The notes beneath the pieces are model-generated. The model had not been told where the DNA came from, did no database searches, and worked only from the letters and a program-made list of their open reading frames with translations. From Paracyclopina nana (Eukaryota > Arthropoda > Copepoda > Cyclopoida > Cyclopettidae), in the NCBI GenBank assembly GCA_019096065.1, contig JAGUCH010000001.1, positions 11,408,001 to 11,472,000 on the forward strand: a stretch of 64,000 bases of DNA, written 5' to 3'. Positions 11,601 through 24,723 of the stretch are shown in pieces. A program made the position numbers and the translations under genes. Each line of letters begins with the position of its first letter. Position 1 is the stretch's first letter.

Positions 11601-13186
11601 CAAAATGACCAAAACTTGCCTGTGCACTTGCCAAGGGACGAAATTTTGGTTTCTGTGACTCTGGTTGTCTTTCACTGAAATAGGATAGTGTATATATGAA
11701 AATACAATAAAGAAGACTTTGTTTTTCTCTTTACCTGAGGCTGAAGCGGAGGAAACAGATCCCGGATCAGCTGATAAACTCTGCTGTGGTTGAATGGCAG
11801 CAGTGCCAATATCAGAAAAGTCCTTTTTACTTTGCTTCAAATTCCCTCCGACGCCTGAATGTTCACCAATTTTGGAATACAAAAAGAGGCCCACAAAGGA
11901 GAACATTGCCATGACCAGATAGAAGAAAGCTGCCAGAAAGTAGTCGTGATTTTCCTCCAAACGATCTCCAACCCACATCACATGAAACATCGACTCTGCA
12001 AGAAAACACATCCAAGATTGATTTGCTGTAATGCTATTCAGTTAAACTTTTGCTATTTCAAGTGCCCTAGCTAGCCTTTAATCTATCTGCATTACTTTTT
12101 TAGTTTGACAATGCACTTTTTTCTTAAGCTGTCTTTTTGTAAAGGGGATTACACAACTCAATATAAGTGAAACCAACAGCAATGCAATGCAGGAATCTCA
12201 ATGTTCTCTGCACTAAACTCAAGAACTGCCATACTAAGGTTTCCCCCAAATCCTCCTACTTTATTTGTTGAACAAAATTCCTATTCAGATGAAGGCTCTG
12301 CATGAACAAAGGATCGCTACACACACACACACTGCCATTCACGAAAATTCTGCTTAGGTGGTATGATGTTGAAAAAAATAAGTAGGTTTCTGTCATGCCA
12401 AAACTAGGGAGTTTTAATGCGTACACCACAGAGAGACTCATCGAAGGTGCACGACTATTTCAACTCAACTACCAAGTAAAACTGTTGCTAGGCGACACAT
12501 TTTATCTTACTGCTTAAAACAGTCTCCAAGGCGAAGGACATCAAGGCTGAGAAGAGAACAGCTCCAATGCCACAACTTCTGGCCAAGTGGGACTCCTCGC
12601 GAAGTGCCCTGATGGTGGATTTCTGCAAGGGCCCACAGTTATTAAAGAAAAAACGAGTCCATTTGTTCACCTTAAATACGTAGAGGTATCTGATGAGAGA
12701 GAGCAAAACTGCTAAGCAGTTGAGCAAGGTGGTCAAAAAGTGCCAAGACATAAGGTACAAGTAGGAAATCCACTCGTTTTTCCACACCAGGTCCATGGCC
12801 GCAATAAATCTAAGAAATCAAACCCATATATCACACTTATGCACGGTGTAGAAAAAGAAGAATTGGAAAGCAACAATCGTTTCTTACCTGAATCCGTTCA
12901 AAAGCTGCAAGCAACTGAGGGCCAAGCAGGCAGAAATGATGAAGAGGACAAAAGTATTGATGATTTGGTTTGACCGCAAAATCTTGAGGTCTTTGAGCAC
13001 CATCCTGTTGAGCCAGACGCCGGTGAGTCCGAAGAGGATCTGGACAACAAAGTAGAGCACTCGGTTGCCCCAATCCGGCATGCTCAAGCCGCCCTGATGA
13101 AAAAGGCATTTTTCATCCCCGTCTTCCAAGGACTCTAAATGCTCACGAATGCCCATATTTGTTGATTGCTCCACGTAAACCACCAT
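8617..13186 (-). CDS. Divergent seven-transmembrane receptor (rhodopsin-like GPCR)
   Basis: Ten exons, phases all consistent: 13186-12888, 12809-12511, 11995-11735, 11674-11499, 11071-10961, 10736-10577, 10211-10124, 9996-9689, 9321-9192, 8902-8617, about 705 residues. A 48-bp stretch inside exon 2 (12670-12623) is itself bounded by GTGAAC and TTGCAG and, if spliced, gives 689. Seven hydrophobic helices are visible: RVLYFVVQILFGL, NTFVLFIISACLAL, the long helix around NCLAVLLSLIRYLYVF, IGAVLFSALMSFALE, YFLAAFFYLVMAMF, LVILLLAIFPVLTVF and a last one ending CHLFYCYNDKF. IRY stands at the usual DRY place, and GPPLCHLFY roughly where NPxxY falls. A Ser-rich third loop and a long Ser/Glu-rich tail follow. 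The exon ending at 10124 uses a GC donor (AG|GCAAGT). AATAAA on the minus strand is at 8549-8544. Ligand unknown. The last three exons rest on splice signals and phase only. Confidence 0.75.
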
Positions 13187-15854
13187 AGAATTGATGCATA
13201 ACAGAGTCCTCCTCCTCTTGTTCTGTTGTTACAACCTGCCTTTTAGTTGTCATGGTTTTGCAGCTCTGTGAGTAAAAAGCACGGATGATGATGCCTTTCC
13301 CCGCAAGACAAGGCGCGGGAAACGAAAAAAAGGAGGCTAAATTTGTCTGCAAGACTTTCCATGCTTCACGAAATAACCGTTGACAATGCTTGATGAATCT
13401 TGAAAGTTATTAAATGAGATGAAATCCGAACTCGAAGAGTTGAGTCAGTTGACGCACGTTGGTTTCGCGAAATATTTGTTTTGTTTTCATTATAACTTGT
13501 TTTGCTAGCTTTTTGCCAGAGCGTTCCTAGTGCTGCGTAAATCGGGAAGATTTTGGCGTTTTTTGGAGGTTTTCTAGACATTTTGCTCCAACTTCAGCCA
13601 AGTAAACTGTTGAGTTGACTAGCTCTAAGTTGAGACTCGAGCTCTACTTAAAACTAATATGAGATTGAGATTAATAGAACAGCTCGTTTTGTTGAAGGCC
13701 AACTTTTAATGAACATTTTAATGCAATCTTTTTTTCGCTAATGCTCCGATGATGATTGTATTTTCATCGATATACGCGATATTTTGTAATTTTTTGCCAC
13801 TATCGCTATTGTTTAGCCTTAGAAAAAGTTGCCCGGTCAAAATTTGTTTTAGCGTTGAGCTAACCGATCCAAACTCTCAGCTTTACGCAGTCCACTGAGT
13901 CCAGTGAGTCCATGAAGAGCAGTGTTGTGACAAGTCAAAGAAATCAATAAATATTCGTTTATTTAAAAGTTTCAGTGGGAGTGTACAAAGTTCAATTTAG
14001 CTGCGTGGCGAAGAATATCTTCGGCATTGGATGGGAATCTTGATGGAACCTAGCAACAGATGACATAATGACTTGATGTGTTCCACTCATTTTCTAACGC
14101 CTCAAAATGCCACACATACATGAAAGGATTTTTAAGGTAGGAATCAACTAAAAGCTTCTTTTATTTGAAAAGTGGCCCTGATTGTTGGTATTTTATATTT
14201 GTTGTTAGAGATGAAACTGTCGAGTCTTACAACCGATCTTGTTATTGGAAATATTTAAGGAACATTTTAATTTGTATGCGATACCAATATGCAAAATTTG
14301 GGTTGAGCTTTTGCAATAAAGTCAGCTTTTTGATAACAAGTCTGTTTTCAAGAAATGTGCGCGTCATAAACTTGTTGACGACCTTTTGAAAAATACACTC
14401 ACGCTGAAGTTAACCTGATTAACTAGAAAAATTGGCGTCTCGAAGTCTAGACAGCATCCAACGGTCTCATCATGTGGAGCCGACAAGCTAGATAGGCTGT
14501 TTAAATTCTTATGACGCGCATAAATAATTCCGGAGTCTGTCTGTCAGCCTGGACTTTTTCAAGGCCAATTTCAACCTTTTTCTCGGGCTGGTGGTTTGAT
14601 ATATGGTTTCCTGCCAAACTTTAGACCACGATGCATCAAAAGTACTCGGTACTGCCACACCTAGCTAGGCTTTGCTCATAAATTGGCAGGGATGAAAAAG
14701 AATGTGATCACAAAAATGGCAGGGCTAGAAAGACTCTCCATGTAATGGAAAAATGCGCTAGCATGCAAAAATTACATTTTTTGCACAAGTTAGCACTTTT
14801 TTGCCAACATTAATGCAAATTAACCCTTCTTTCTGTTGTGTCACTCCCAGCTGAATCTTTTGTGCAAAAATGCCGAATCTCTACTAGTGCTAGTGTACAA
14901 TCAATGCACTACGTCGAGGTTATTCGGTAATCCGCTTGGTGCACTGCGTGTCCCATAGGAGTTGTACGCTTGATAACGCAAAAAGAGCGTCCGTGATGGA
15001 CTTTACTTGGCTCCAATAATTGAGTTTTCTCATTTGTGTTAACGCAGCCGTTGCATAATTATAGCCATTTCCTTTGTTTCAAATGCTGCCGCAAATTCTG
15101 ATGCTGTAATCGATGGTTTCAAGTTGAATAGATTACTTAAAAAGTTCTATTCAAGGCGTTAGTAATGAAGTATAGTGACAGTACAGATGGTAGCTTTTCC
15201 ATGTAACCAATGGCTCTCATGGCATCAAATATCAAAGGAGAAATGATGGCGGTTGCGATAAGTGACCGAGGTCCTGAAATACCATCAATAATAAAAGAAC
15301 TTTTTAGAAAAGTACACTTCTGCTGACCACTGCACTAGGAATTGCAAACTTTCCAAAAAAGCACCGAGTTGCTCAATGAGCGAATTTATCCCGATAGCTT
15401 TTAATTTCAAAGTTTTCATACTTTAAGGATATTTAGCTTTAACCCCGCCCAGTGTCAATGCCGGTGAGAGCCTCAGATTGGGCTTTTTACAGCGACGTTT
15501 TGCACACTGTGCTCTCTTCTTGCTTAGCTTTCTTTAAGCGTCGACGAAAGGGACCGTAGGTTCCTTTTCCTAGTCTCTTTAAGGCTTTGACTTGCTCGGA
15601 CTTGATTTTGAGCTAGCAAAACGAGTACCTTTTTTGAGTGGACAGCCATCGATTAAGATGGATTTTTGTGAAGTGAACCAGTTACATTACCTCCACAATT
15701 AAATGTAAGTATACCTTTAAGTATATGAGTATATACCGTTGGAGATACACAGGTTTGCCTGTAGGAATTATTGACAAATGAAAAAAGCCTAGAAAATGAT
15801 TTCCAATACCACTGCTGTGAATCTTGACACATGAAGTATTTGGCAAGTTTTTTA
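13187..15854. other. Gene-poor stretch upstream of the receptor
   Basis: Holds the receptor's presumed promoter and one doubtful minus-strand exon (separate entry). Otherwise I see no supported feature. Confidence 0.45.
13972..14049 (-). CDS. Possible 3'-terminal exon of an unrecognised minus-strand gene
   Basis: Reading down from 14049, a TTGCTAG acceptor opens 25 codons that look protein-like (VPSRFPSNAEDILRHAAKLN) and then a TGA. A minus-strand AATAAA (plus-strand TTTATT) lies about 12 bases past the stop. I could not find a preceding exon that joins in phase 0. A donor at 14119 (GTATGT) would join in another phase and read a different short tail. Either an upstream gene ends here or this is chance. 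Confidence 0.22.
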   Translation of the reverse strand, partial: VPSRFPSNAEDILRHAAKLNFVHSH

Positions 15855-16729
15855 GGGTGCCGGTATTAAGATCGAATTTAGGGGGGATTTTAAAGCCGAA
15901 TTGATAAGGGATTTTAAAATCGAATCACCTGGATTTTAAGATCGAACTAAAATTAATACTGGGTAATAAGATCGAACGGAAAAACAAAAAATGAACCTCT
16001 ACCTGGATTTTAAAGTTGAAACATCTAGATTTTAGAGTCGAACCCAATAGATTTTTAAGTCGAAACACCTGGATTTTAATGTCGAAATGTTTGGGAAGAT
16101 GGGAATTGGCTCTTTTTTCTTCAATAATTGTGACTTCCATTCTTCTTGAATTTACTTGGTAGAATGGCGGCTTAAGGCACCAAATTTAGCAGGATTCTTA
16201 AGAAGAGCATTATAAGCCTCCATACCAAATTTCAACTGAATCTGAGGATCCCTTCCATAGGCTGACTTTACCTGCCTAAAAAGACAAGCTAGATACCTAG
16301 CTTTGCTTGTAAAATGACCTCCTCAAAGCGGCCTCGGAACTTAACCAAATTTGGAACTGAGATATTAGCCTCCAAAGAACCTAGCTTAGCTTGCCTTAGC
16401 TTGTCTTTGATAATGTGAAATCGGCCTTTAAACTGAGATATTCATGCTGAATCAAAGACTGAGATTCAACATTCATGCTCATCAGAGATCAGCCGATTTG
16501 ACTTAAAAATCTGAGTGTTTCGACTTTAAAATCCAGGTGATTCGATCTTAAAATCCAGGTATAGTTTGGTATTGTAATTCACCGTTCGATCTTATTACCC
16601 TGAGACTCAAAATCCATCGGACTTAATACCCTGCTCTTTCGACTTTAATACCCAGTCTCTAAAAAAGCTTCGACTTTATAATCTCATGTTGATTTCGATC
16701 TTAAAATTTCGATCTTATTACCGTTCCCC
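15855..16729. mobile_element. Non-autonomous TIR element with subterminal GATTTTAARRTCGAA repeats
   Basis: An 875-bp element is flanked by the 8-bp direct repeat GTTTTTTA (15847-15854 and 16730-16737; a ninth base also matches). Its 22-bp ends read GGGTGCCGGTATTAAGATCGAA-like on the left and GGGGAACGGTAATAAGATCG on the right strand, differing at four positions. Both ends carry several copies of a GGATTTTAAAATCGAA-type motif, in opposite orientation on the two sides. The middle (about 16150-16490) is unrelated unique sequence. No transposase frame is present. An 8-bp target duplication suits hAT- or P-like superfamilies; a 9-bp one would suit Mutator-like elements. Confidence 0.8.
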
Positions 16730-16737
16730 GTTTTTTA

Positions 16738-19700
16738 GGCGTACGAGCTGCAAATTTAAATGCAATTGTTTGGTGGTACTGACATCAAAAAGTGCATTTG
16801 TGATGTCAAATCTTTCTTGATGTAGCTATATTTACTAGTTGCAAAATTGCAGTGTTTTTTCAAATTGCCTCTAAACATTTGAACTGGTAAGAGTATAGCT
16901 GCAATGCTTCATGCTCATTGCTCCTTCATCAATTCTAGTACAACATGCATGAAAACTATTCAGGTTGCATGGAAACAAATAAATGAATGGTGGTTTTGGT
17001 GAAAAGGAGCTATTTCTCTGCAAATAAAAGCTCAGAGATGGTCCATGTCGGTTAGCCTTTAATTTTTATGGTGTCAATTGAATCCTCTGTAATGGTGAGT
17101 GTGTATCGACTTTCCAGCACTTCCAATACTTTTGTTAATAGCCTTTAAGGGTGACAAATGAAAAGTAGTCATACAGACTTTTTTTGTTGGCCCTAAAATA
17201 TCTTTCATTATGCATGCACAACTCCACCCTTTAAAAGTGCATTTTTCGTAGTATCATCGTGGAGCTTTTCTTCCAAAAATGTATGAGGCTATTTGTATCC
17301 AAGGACGTTTTTTGATTAAGAAGTAGGAAGTTTGATTGTGTGCATGAGTGGCAAATATTTTGTCACTTTGTCCTTCCATGACATACTCGTGATTGATTGG
17401 CGAAAACTTGGTTAATTTTCAGTTTGAGCGCAATTTGTCATCACGGCTGTCAATCCTTCTTCGTGCTTCTGAAGAAGAAATCTACTCGGTTGGTTTTTTT
17501 TTCCTCCTGAGAAAAACGCCAGTATAAAAGCATGCGATTTTTAAAATGTCAACCAAGAAAAATGTCAAGGAAATTTTTCAGTGAATTTTATATCGTGTTG
17601 ATACTCTAAAAGTTGCACATGTGGTTGCCTTCTTTGCTTTTAAGAACAAACGGACTTTTTAAATGAATTTGACAATTTTAGAATTTCCAGCTGTTTATTT
17701 CGCACCTTTTTTCCTATAAGCAAAATCTAACAAACAAGGTGGTATAAGATTTTCTGCAGCCAAAAAAATATAATATTCACGTTGGAATCTGTTGCTTTCA
17801 CCTGAGGTTTAGGCCTATTCGTGAGTTGTAGACCTTCAGTTTCTGCATGACATTTCTCCATTGTTGTACATCATTTGGGCAGCATAGAATACACCACAGT
17901 ATCTCGAACAATAACTTAATCCCTGTAATGCATTGAATATAGTCGACCACCACTCTATATATCTCTTATGGTATCTTAATGATCCCAATTCTTCTTGTTC
18001 AGATTTACTACAGGCTTCCCACTGTGATTGAGGGCAGCAATAGCAGCTCTCTATTGGTGTATCATAGCTATCAGGTCATTCTCGCAATCTCTTTTGAGCT
18101 CAAAGTAGCAGGGCAAATTGGCCGACTTTTTTTTGGCTAAATGGTGCACAGAGTGCACACGTGGTATGTTGTGGTATATGGTATCCCTCTGAGGAGGGAT
18201 TTGAAGTTGGGCTCATATTTTATCCTAAATGTTGGGCTCTTTTCTGACTTGTATATGTTTCCCTACTTATCCCCAATGATTACTTCGAAGGACGACAAGT
18301 GAAAGCAATCACTTAATGGAGTTAATACAAGATGTCCTCTATATGCCGAGGCAAAGTGCTAAAAAAAGCTTGTCAGTCATATCTTAAATCTAATGGCTCA
18401 ATTTTGGAAGTGGAGCACGCCATACTTCTTCAAAAGGTCGTTTTCAGCGTCATATCAGAGATAAGCAAGCAAGCTGCATGGCAGTTATTTTTCTTTTGGC
18501 TGACATAGAAAGTGACAGCAGCAGTTGATCTATAAAGTTGTTTACTTATTCAAAGGCCAACGAGATCGGGCTTGCGTGCATTGTTACTGCCCCTTTTTAC
18601 AGCCAGTTCTGCTTGAAATTGCGAAAAATGCTAATGGAAACCAGCTAGGCAGCACAAAAGAGTTTTGTAGCAGTGCATTTTGGCAACTTTTCTCCTAATA
18701 ATCCGATTAAGCCCAAGAAAACCACACTTGCTGTTGTGTGATGAGGAAAAGCCTCAAGCCTTCAAACTCAGGCCACTTTTCTATTTAGAAAAGTGCATTT
18801 TTCACATTTAGTAGAACTGACTCATAACATCATGAGCCTTTCTAAAAATGTGCTCTGCTCCTAGAATCGGTTGTAGTTTTCAAGAGTTAATTGCGAGCCC
18901 ATTGTTGTTGGGTGGACCTTCAGTGCAAACTTGCACTATACAGCTTTAATGAAGTGTTAATACCTCTTCTTTTTTGCATGGCTCCCTTTCATTGTGTCTG
19001 AAATGAGATAAGAAGGGTCAAAATTGCCTTTCTGAGCCACGCCACAATGGCCAGCGAGCTTATCTGATCACAAACCACTGCAATATTTTCTTCGTTTCTC
19101 CATGCTTTCTTATGGTAATTTTCCTACTGGAGAAGCTAAGCTAATTCCCCATCAAATCCTATCATAGACAGCAACTCTTTTGCTAAAATGGACAAAGTCT
19201 TCAGCTCTTTTGTGCTGGCCCCTCAACTAACTAGTCCTTTCTTTACCTCTCTTAATTATGTGGTAGATATCAGAGTTTAGTGGAACTCACCTTTCTACCA
19301 ATAACGGCTGTATTATGTGCTTTTCAATTGGAAACCACAATGTGGTGTAACATGTTCTTTCATGTACGAGCTGGGAAATGGCTCACTCTACGCACATATG
19401 GCCTTGCATTTGTGGCATTTTCAAGGACCCCAGCCACTTTTTTAGCGTGATTTTTTCTTCAATCTGATTGATGGCTGTTGTAGCAGATAATGAACAAAGT
19501 TCGAGATGTAGATTTAGTACACTGCTACAAAGTAGTGTTTCTCATTTAAAACTTTGGAGCCGGGAATTTTCCTGCTCATACTATGGAAAGGCTTTTCAAC
19601 ATCAGGTATTGGCAGAACTCTGCTATCAATATAAAAATGATAAATTACCCTGTCAATTTTGAGTTGGGAAAATTGGTAATTTTTCAAGCGCACGGCCAAA

Positions 19701-22575
19701 CGTACTTTTGCTGCCAGTTTTCATCTGATAAACGTGTTGAGTCTGTTAATAAGTTTAATTAAGATAATGTCTCTTGAGGGAAATGTGCTTTTGACGTCTC
19801 GAGAAAAAGAGCGACCGCACATAGCCACCAAAATGCCCTTTTTACAAAGTGAAAGGCTGACACCTTAACTAATTAAGAAGTTTTACTTATTCCAAGATGA
19901 TCTATACTTATAAGGTGAGTTCTTATCGCTGCTTTACTATAGCGCACAGTCTGACTGAGCTGTGGTAGGCTTCAAGACGAAATTTCAATAGAATTCTGTG
20001 GATTTCACTTCCAAAAATTTCCATAACCCACAATAAATTAGCAAAATGTGCCACAATTGCATACTTTTTGACAAAAACTGAACTTATCTGGGAGCTCTGT
20101 TTAAAAAGCGAGAGATTAGCCCGCTCGCTTCCATCACTGACGTCATTTGAGCTCACGCGCTATGTAGTAAGAACTACTAGCGCCACCGCAGCTAAGACGA
20201 ACAGATTTGGCGATTTTAGCATGCAAAACTTGCGTCAAGAACTCGCTTACGAGACCCCCCTGACTTATTCAAGGTAGACCATCATGAAACTTATCATTTT
20301 TACGGGTTGCAAGCACTTTTTAAATGGTCAAAAGCACTTTTTACAGTCATTTGCCTTTTATGGTGGGATTTTTATGGCTGTAGCAAAGCTACGATAGGTC
20401 TTTTGCTGTGATAGCCATTTATGTGCCTAGATCTGATTTTAGGGCCATAGACAGTACCTGGCCCAAACAACCTAGTAAATATGGGTTAATAAAAGGCCAT
20501 TTTTCATTCCATTCACTACTTCTGTTGCAGCCTAATAGATGGACCCTGAAAACGGTAGAAAATGAGCAACATGTAATGCCTTCTAAGTCATTGCTAGTGA
20601 CTTCCCTAGGCTCAATGTAATTAGTTTTTGTAGAAAGCAAGTCTCTCTTTGGCTATTAAGTAATTATCCTCTCTGTTCTGGCAACAAAGATCACTACGCC
20701 ATTTTTTCCTTCTCAATTGTGTGTCTTCTCATTTTGATGGAATGGCCCTCTTTAATCAAGTTTTTTTCCGTTCCGACTCAATTTCAAGTACATTGTGTCC
20801 AACAGGCTTTGCAGCAGAGAAAGGCCTTTTTCCGCAAAAGTTGTTTTCTCTGGCTTTCATTTTCTTATGACTTCCTACAATATCTTGACGTAAATTTCCA
20901 CCACCAGATACTCAGTGCGCTTTAAAAGGGATTTAAAATGCTGTAAAGAGGCCTTATAATTTATCTGCCGCTTCCACTGAATTAATTTTTGCCCGTCCAA
21001 CCATTCAATTTTGGTTGAAATCATCAAACAAATTGCCAGCTTTTCATCTTTCATGCTTTGAAAAAAATTGACATGGCTGATAATTTATTTCCTTTGACCT
21101 TGGAAAAATGCCAAAAGACTTGATTCCCTTTTTAGTGGGTAATTGGAAGCTTTATGTGAATTTGGATAGCCAATGACTCAAATCCATAAAACTGGATTTT
21201 ATTATCCAATTAGAGTCTGTTTGATAATTGATTTTACAGAGCTAATTCTTAATGCAGGCAGCAACTGGTGAATTTCTACTGCGTTCAGATGCTTTTTGTT
21301 CTTTTCCCATTATAAAAAAGTAGTTTAGAAGACACTTTGTAAGAAAAAGAATAAGAATGTGCGTAATCAAAGCCCTTGACAAAAACTTGAAAAAAGTGCA
21401 TTGCCTTTGCCAACCCAAAAAAGTTGAGAAAAGGTTTAGACACATTACTGAGAGTGTCTTCTTCTAGCGTAGTAAAAAGGGTCCACTATATAGTAGTGAC
21501 AATAAAGTTTTTGCCGATGACTAAACTTGGAGTGATTAATTTGGCCCCCACAAAAATGTTTAGATGAACCTGCCACTCCCAATATACCAAGCTTGTGTCT
21601 CAAAATCCTTATTTACGATGGATCTGAACCATATCTCATCATCATCACTATCGATTATCTTCCGCCGCGTTGTGATCATACTGAAATACTTACACATATC
21701 TTCAGCTTAGAGTTACTCTCACCCTTTATTATGATACACTGAGAACATTGAGAACATTGTTAATGCTTCTTAATATACAGCAAAAATGCCTGGTTTTTAG
21801 TACTCCCTCAAGAGTTTCTTGTTGTTGAATACTTTCTCTTGGAGAAGCTTACAATTATAGTTGACATATAAACAAGAAAAAAGATAATTTGGTTGAAAAA
21901 CTTGCTTGCTATGACGTGTTGCTTTCGCAGCCTAAGATACATTTTTAGCGTGAGTTGTGACTTGAAACCACATTGGAGATTAAGACATATTTTGGCAGCA
22001 CAAAGGCTTTCAATCAAGTGATGTACTTTATCTTGCGAGCAGTGATAGTTGTAATAAAGGGCAACCTTGTGCATTTTTCTGCATCACAAAGACAATGTGG
22101 CATTGCTCTAACATTTTCATGCATGAAGTAAGGAAAAAGATAATGTTACACAATGCAATACAATACTTTCGAGAAACTGGCATTTACGTAGTATTTTGTC
22201 ATTGCTGGTTTGGTGAAGCATGAAATGCCTTAAGAGTCGCCTGATTTTTTATCACACTGAACATTCCTTAGAAACTGTTTTTCAATTGTGCTTTGAGGCT
22301 ACTATTTGCTTATAAGGTTATTTTTGTGTAGGGCTCCATTGCATCGTTGAATTCAATCTAACTCTCCTTCTCCCAAATTGAGAAAGTGATCATTTTCAGT
22401 AGTGCTGACATAAGCTGTTTCATTTTGTCCAAGTATGCCATAAAGAGTCTCGACCAATTTCATCTAGACAAAGTAAAATGGTTATGCTGTCTCCTCTCTC
22501 GCCGCTTTGTTGCTGTAATAAGGCGCAGGTCTTGAAATGAATAAACTTTTTGCTTCACTTCCACACCGAGGCTTA
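16738..22575. other. Long AT-rich intergenic stretch
   Basis: About 5.8 kb without a supported exon, RNA gene or clear repeat on either strand. Open frames are short and low in complexity. Remote regulatory sequence or very small exons could be missed. Confidence 0.45.
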
Positions 22576-22986
22576 GGCCTGGATCAGCTGGTCCTGATTG
22601 CAGCGCAATTTCGGTTATAATTTCAGCTGCTGTTTGTAATTGCGCTGCAATTTAAGTGGATCAGCTACTACAGATAATTGCAGTGCAATTTCGGCGAGCA
22701 AAGTAGCGGCGGAACTTTAAGAGTAAAGTCAGCCAAACCTTTGCAATTTAAGTTGGCCTATTTTTTGTCCTTATTTGTCATAACAGAGGCTGTTCTTGAT
22801 AGTTTAAGCTCTAATGATCCCATTTTTAATTTTGGTCTTAAAGTTTTACTTTAAACCCGCTAAAGAAGTAATTTTTGCACATAGCAAAAATTGGATTACA
22901 ATTACCAGCTGATCGCTGTTATGTTGACAATTGCATCGTAATTACGGCGCTCAAAATTGCGGTGAAATAACCAGCTGATCCAGGCC
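22576..22986. mobile_element. PIF/Harbinger-type (Tourist-like) MITE
   Basis: The 411-bp element starts GGCCTGGATCAGCTGGT and ends with its reverse complement, ACCAGCTGATCCAGGCC. TTA is duplicated on both sides (22573-22575, 22987-22989). A three-base TWA duplication and GGCC ends are the known hallmarks of PIF/Harbinger MITEs. Inside, the motif TTGCAGYGCAATTTCGG recurs in both orientations. No coding capacity. Confidence 0.85.
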
Positions 22987-22989
22987 TTA

Positions 22990-24723
22990 AATTAAATGCT
23001 GCGACTCTCTCTTGTACTTGACTGAGTTGTTCTTTTGAGTGGACACATTGGCGAAATGTGAACATGCAAAAACTTTTTGATGGTTACAATTTCCTTGTCT
23101 ATTATCAGAAGAGGAAAGTTGGGACAAAAAGTTGGCAGAAAGCATCATGCCATTTACTAAATATAACTCCAGACATATTCATTACATTTTTTAGGGCACA
23201 GCAAAATGGAGTCTGTCGCTGGGAGAGGCTTCAAAGGCTCATTTGAGCTAAATAAGCCCTTCAACCACAAGAAACTAGAGTTAATCTTAAAAAAGACAAT
23301 GTGAAAGAGGGCATCAACACTTGGATTTTTATGACCTCGGCCTCAATCAATGGCACTTTGGCATGAATCATTACGGCACATTTTTCGTTTGTCCATGCCA
23401 CAAAACGTGAAGACCTTTTAAGTTTGGCTGCTGAAAGAGCCTCAAAACAAGTTGCCTAATATTAGTATGGACATGAAAGCTGGATGAAAGTGGAGGGTGA
23501 CGTTTCTGCTTTTTATTTCGCAAAACACTTCTTCTAGTTGGATGATCTTGAGCTGCTATACTCTTCTTCTTTGAGTTTATTGCTAAGCTAATCCAATTTA
23601 CAGCTCGCTTTATGCCTCAGTCACGACCTTTTCCAACAGCAGCAGCAGCAGGAGGACTTTTGCTATCACACTGTGACAACTTTCACAAAAGGTGTCCATT
23701 CAAATCCGTGGAGGATTTGGCAACGTGGTAAAAGCTGGAAAAACTGTGCGTTTGCTACGTTTGGAATGAGTCCTCTTTTTGTGCTCACGATAAGCGATCA
23801 ACAAAAGTTACTTATACGTATAACAATAAGGCTTAACTGCTACTGTCAGTTTTGGTTTGGTGAGCCCCTTTCTCTGCTTTTGTCTTTTTTGATACAACTA
23901 TGGCAATGAGGTCATGCATGCCATTTTGAACACTCTGCTGACACCCTTTTTATTTCTCCTCGGATGTTTATTGAGCTTTCATATGTTGTGCCTAGAAAGG
24001 TTCCTCTTCCATATTACACACACTATACTTGCTGGATGACCTAAAAACTACTACTACTACAGAGGTCCTAGCTCCTTCAATACCATTTGCAGTTGGTTGG
24101 GCTATTTTTTGAACTTTTTAGGCTTATTTGAGCTGCAAGGTTAGGTTCGGAACGAAATCTGTGCAACAATGCGATCCTGAGTAATATGCCAATGCACACG
24201 AATTGGACGTGTCAACCCCGATATGCACTGACTGCATTGGTTTTTTGCTGATTGTTCTAGAACTGCATCGGGGCTGGACATTTCACTAGCTTTCTATTTC
24301 TTCCTGCGAAACCTTTCTTTCTGGCCTTGCCATTCATCACTTTTCATTTCTGATGAGCCTTAGATGAGCACACTGGGTTAAGCCAAGACAAATTGGCCTC
24401 AAAACTGTCAATTATGGGCCTGAGGGCTTTTGCTCGTGAAATATCCAGCCGTCCTGTCTTTCGTCAGCTTTTTGCTGAAGGGATCTCCTTCAGGCAAAAA
24501 CGCACTGGTAGGAAGCTTCTGCCCATATAGAAGAACCAAGATGGTTTTTGATGCTGCAGCCGATGACAAATTGATTCTTCTTTTCACTATATTTTTGCAC
24601 TCTCACAAAATAATGTGGAATAATATTTCTTTGCAGGTGTGCAGCTGCTGCTGTTTCAGGATTTCCTTATACAGCTCAACAACAGCAACACTAACAACAG
24701 GAGCTTTTTCTTGAGGAGAAAAA
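22990..24723. other. Region upstream of the Dpr-like gene
   Basis: No exon is supported. It includes the probable promoter and 5' UTR of the gene whose start codon is at 24724. Confidence 0.4.
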
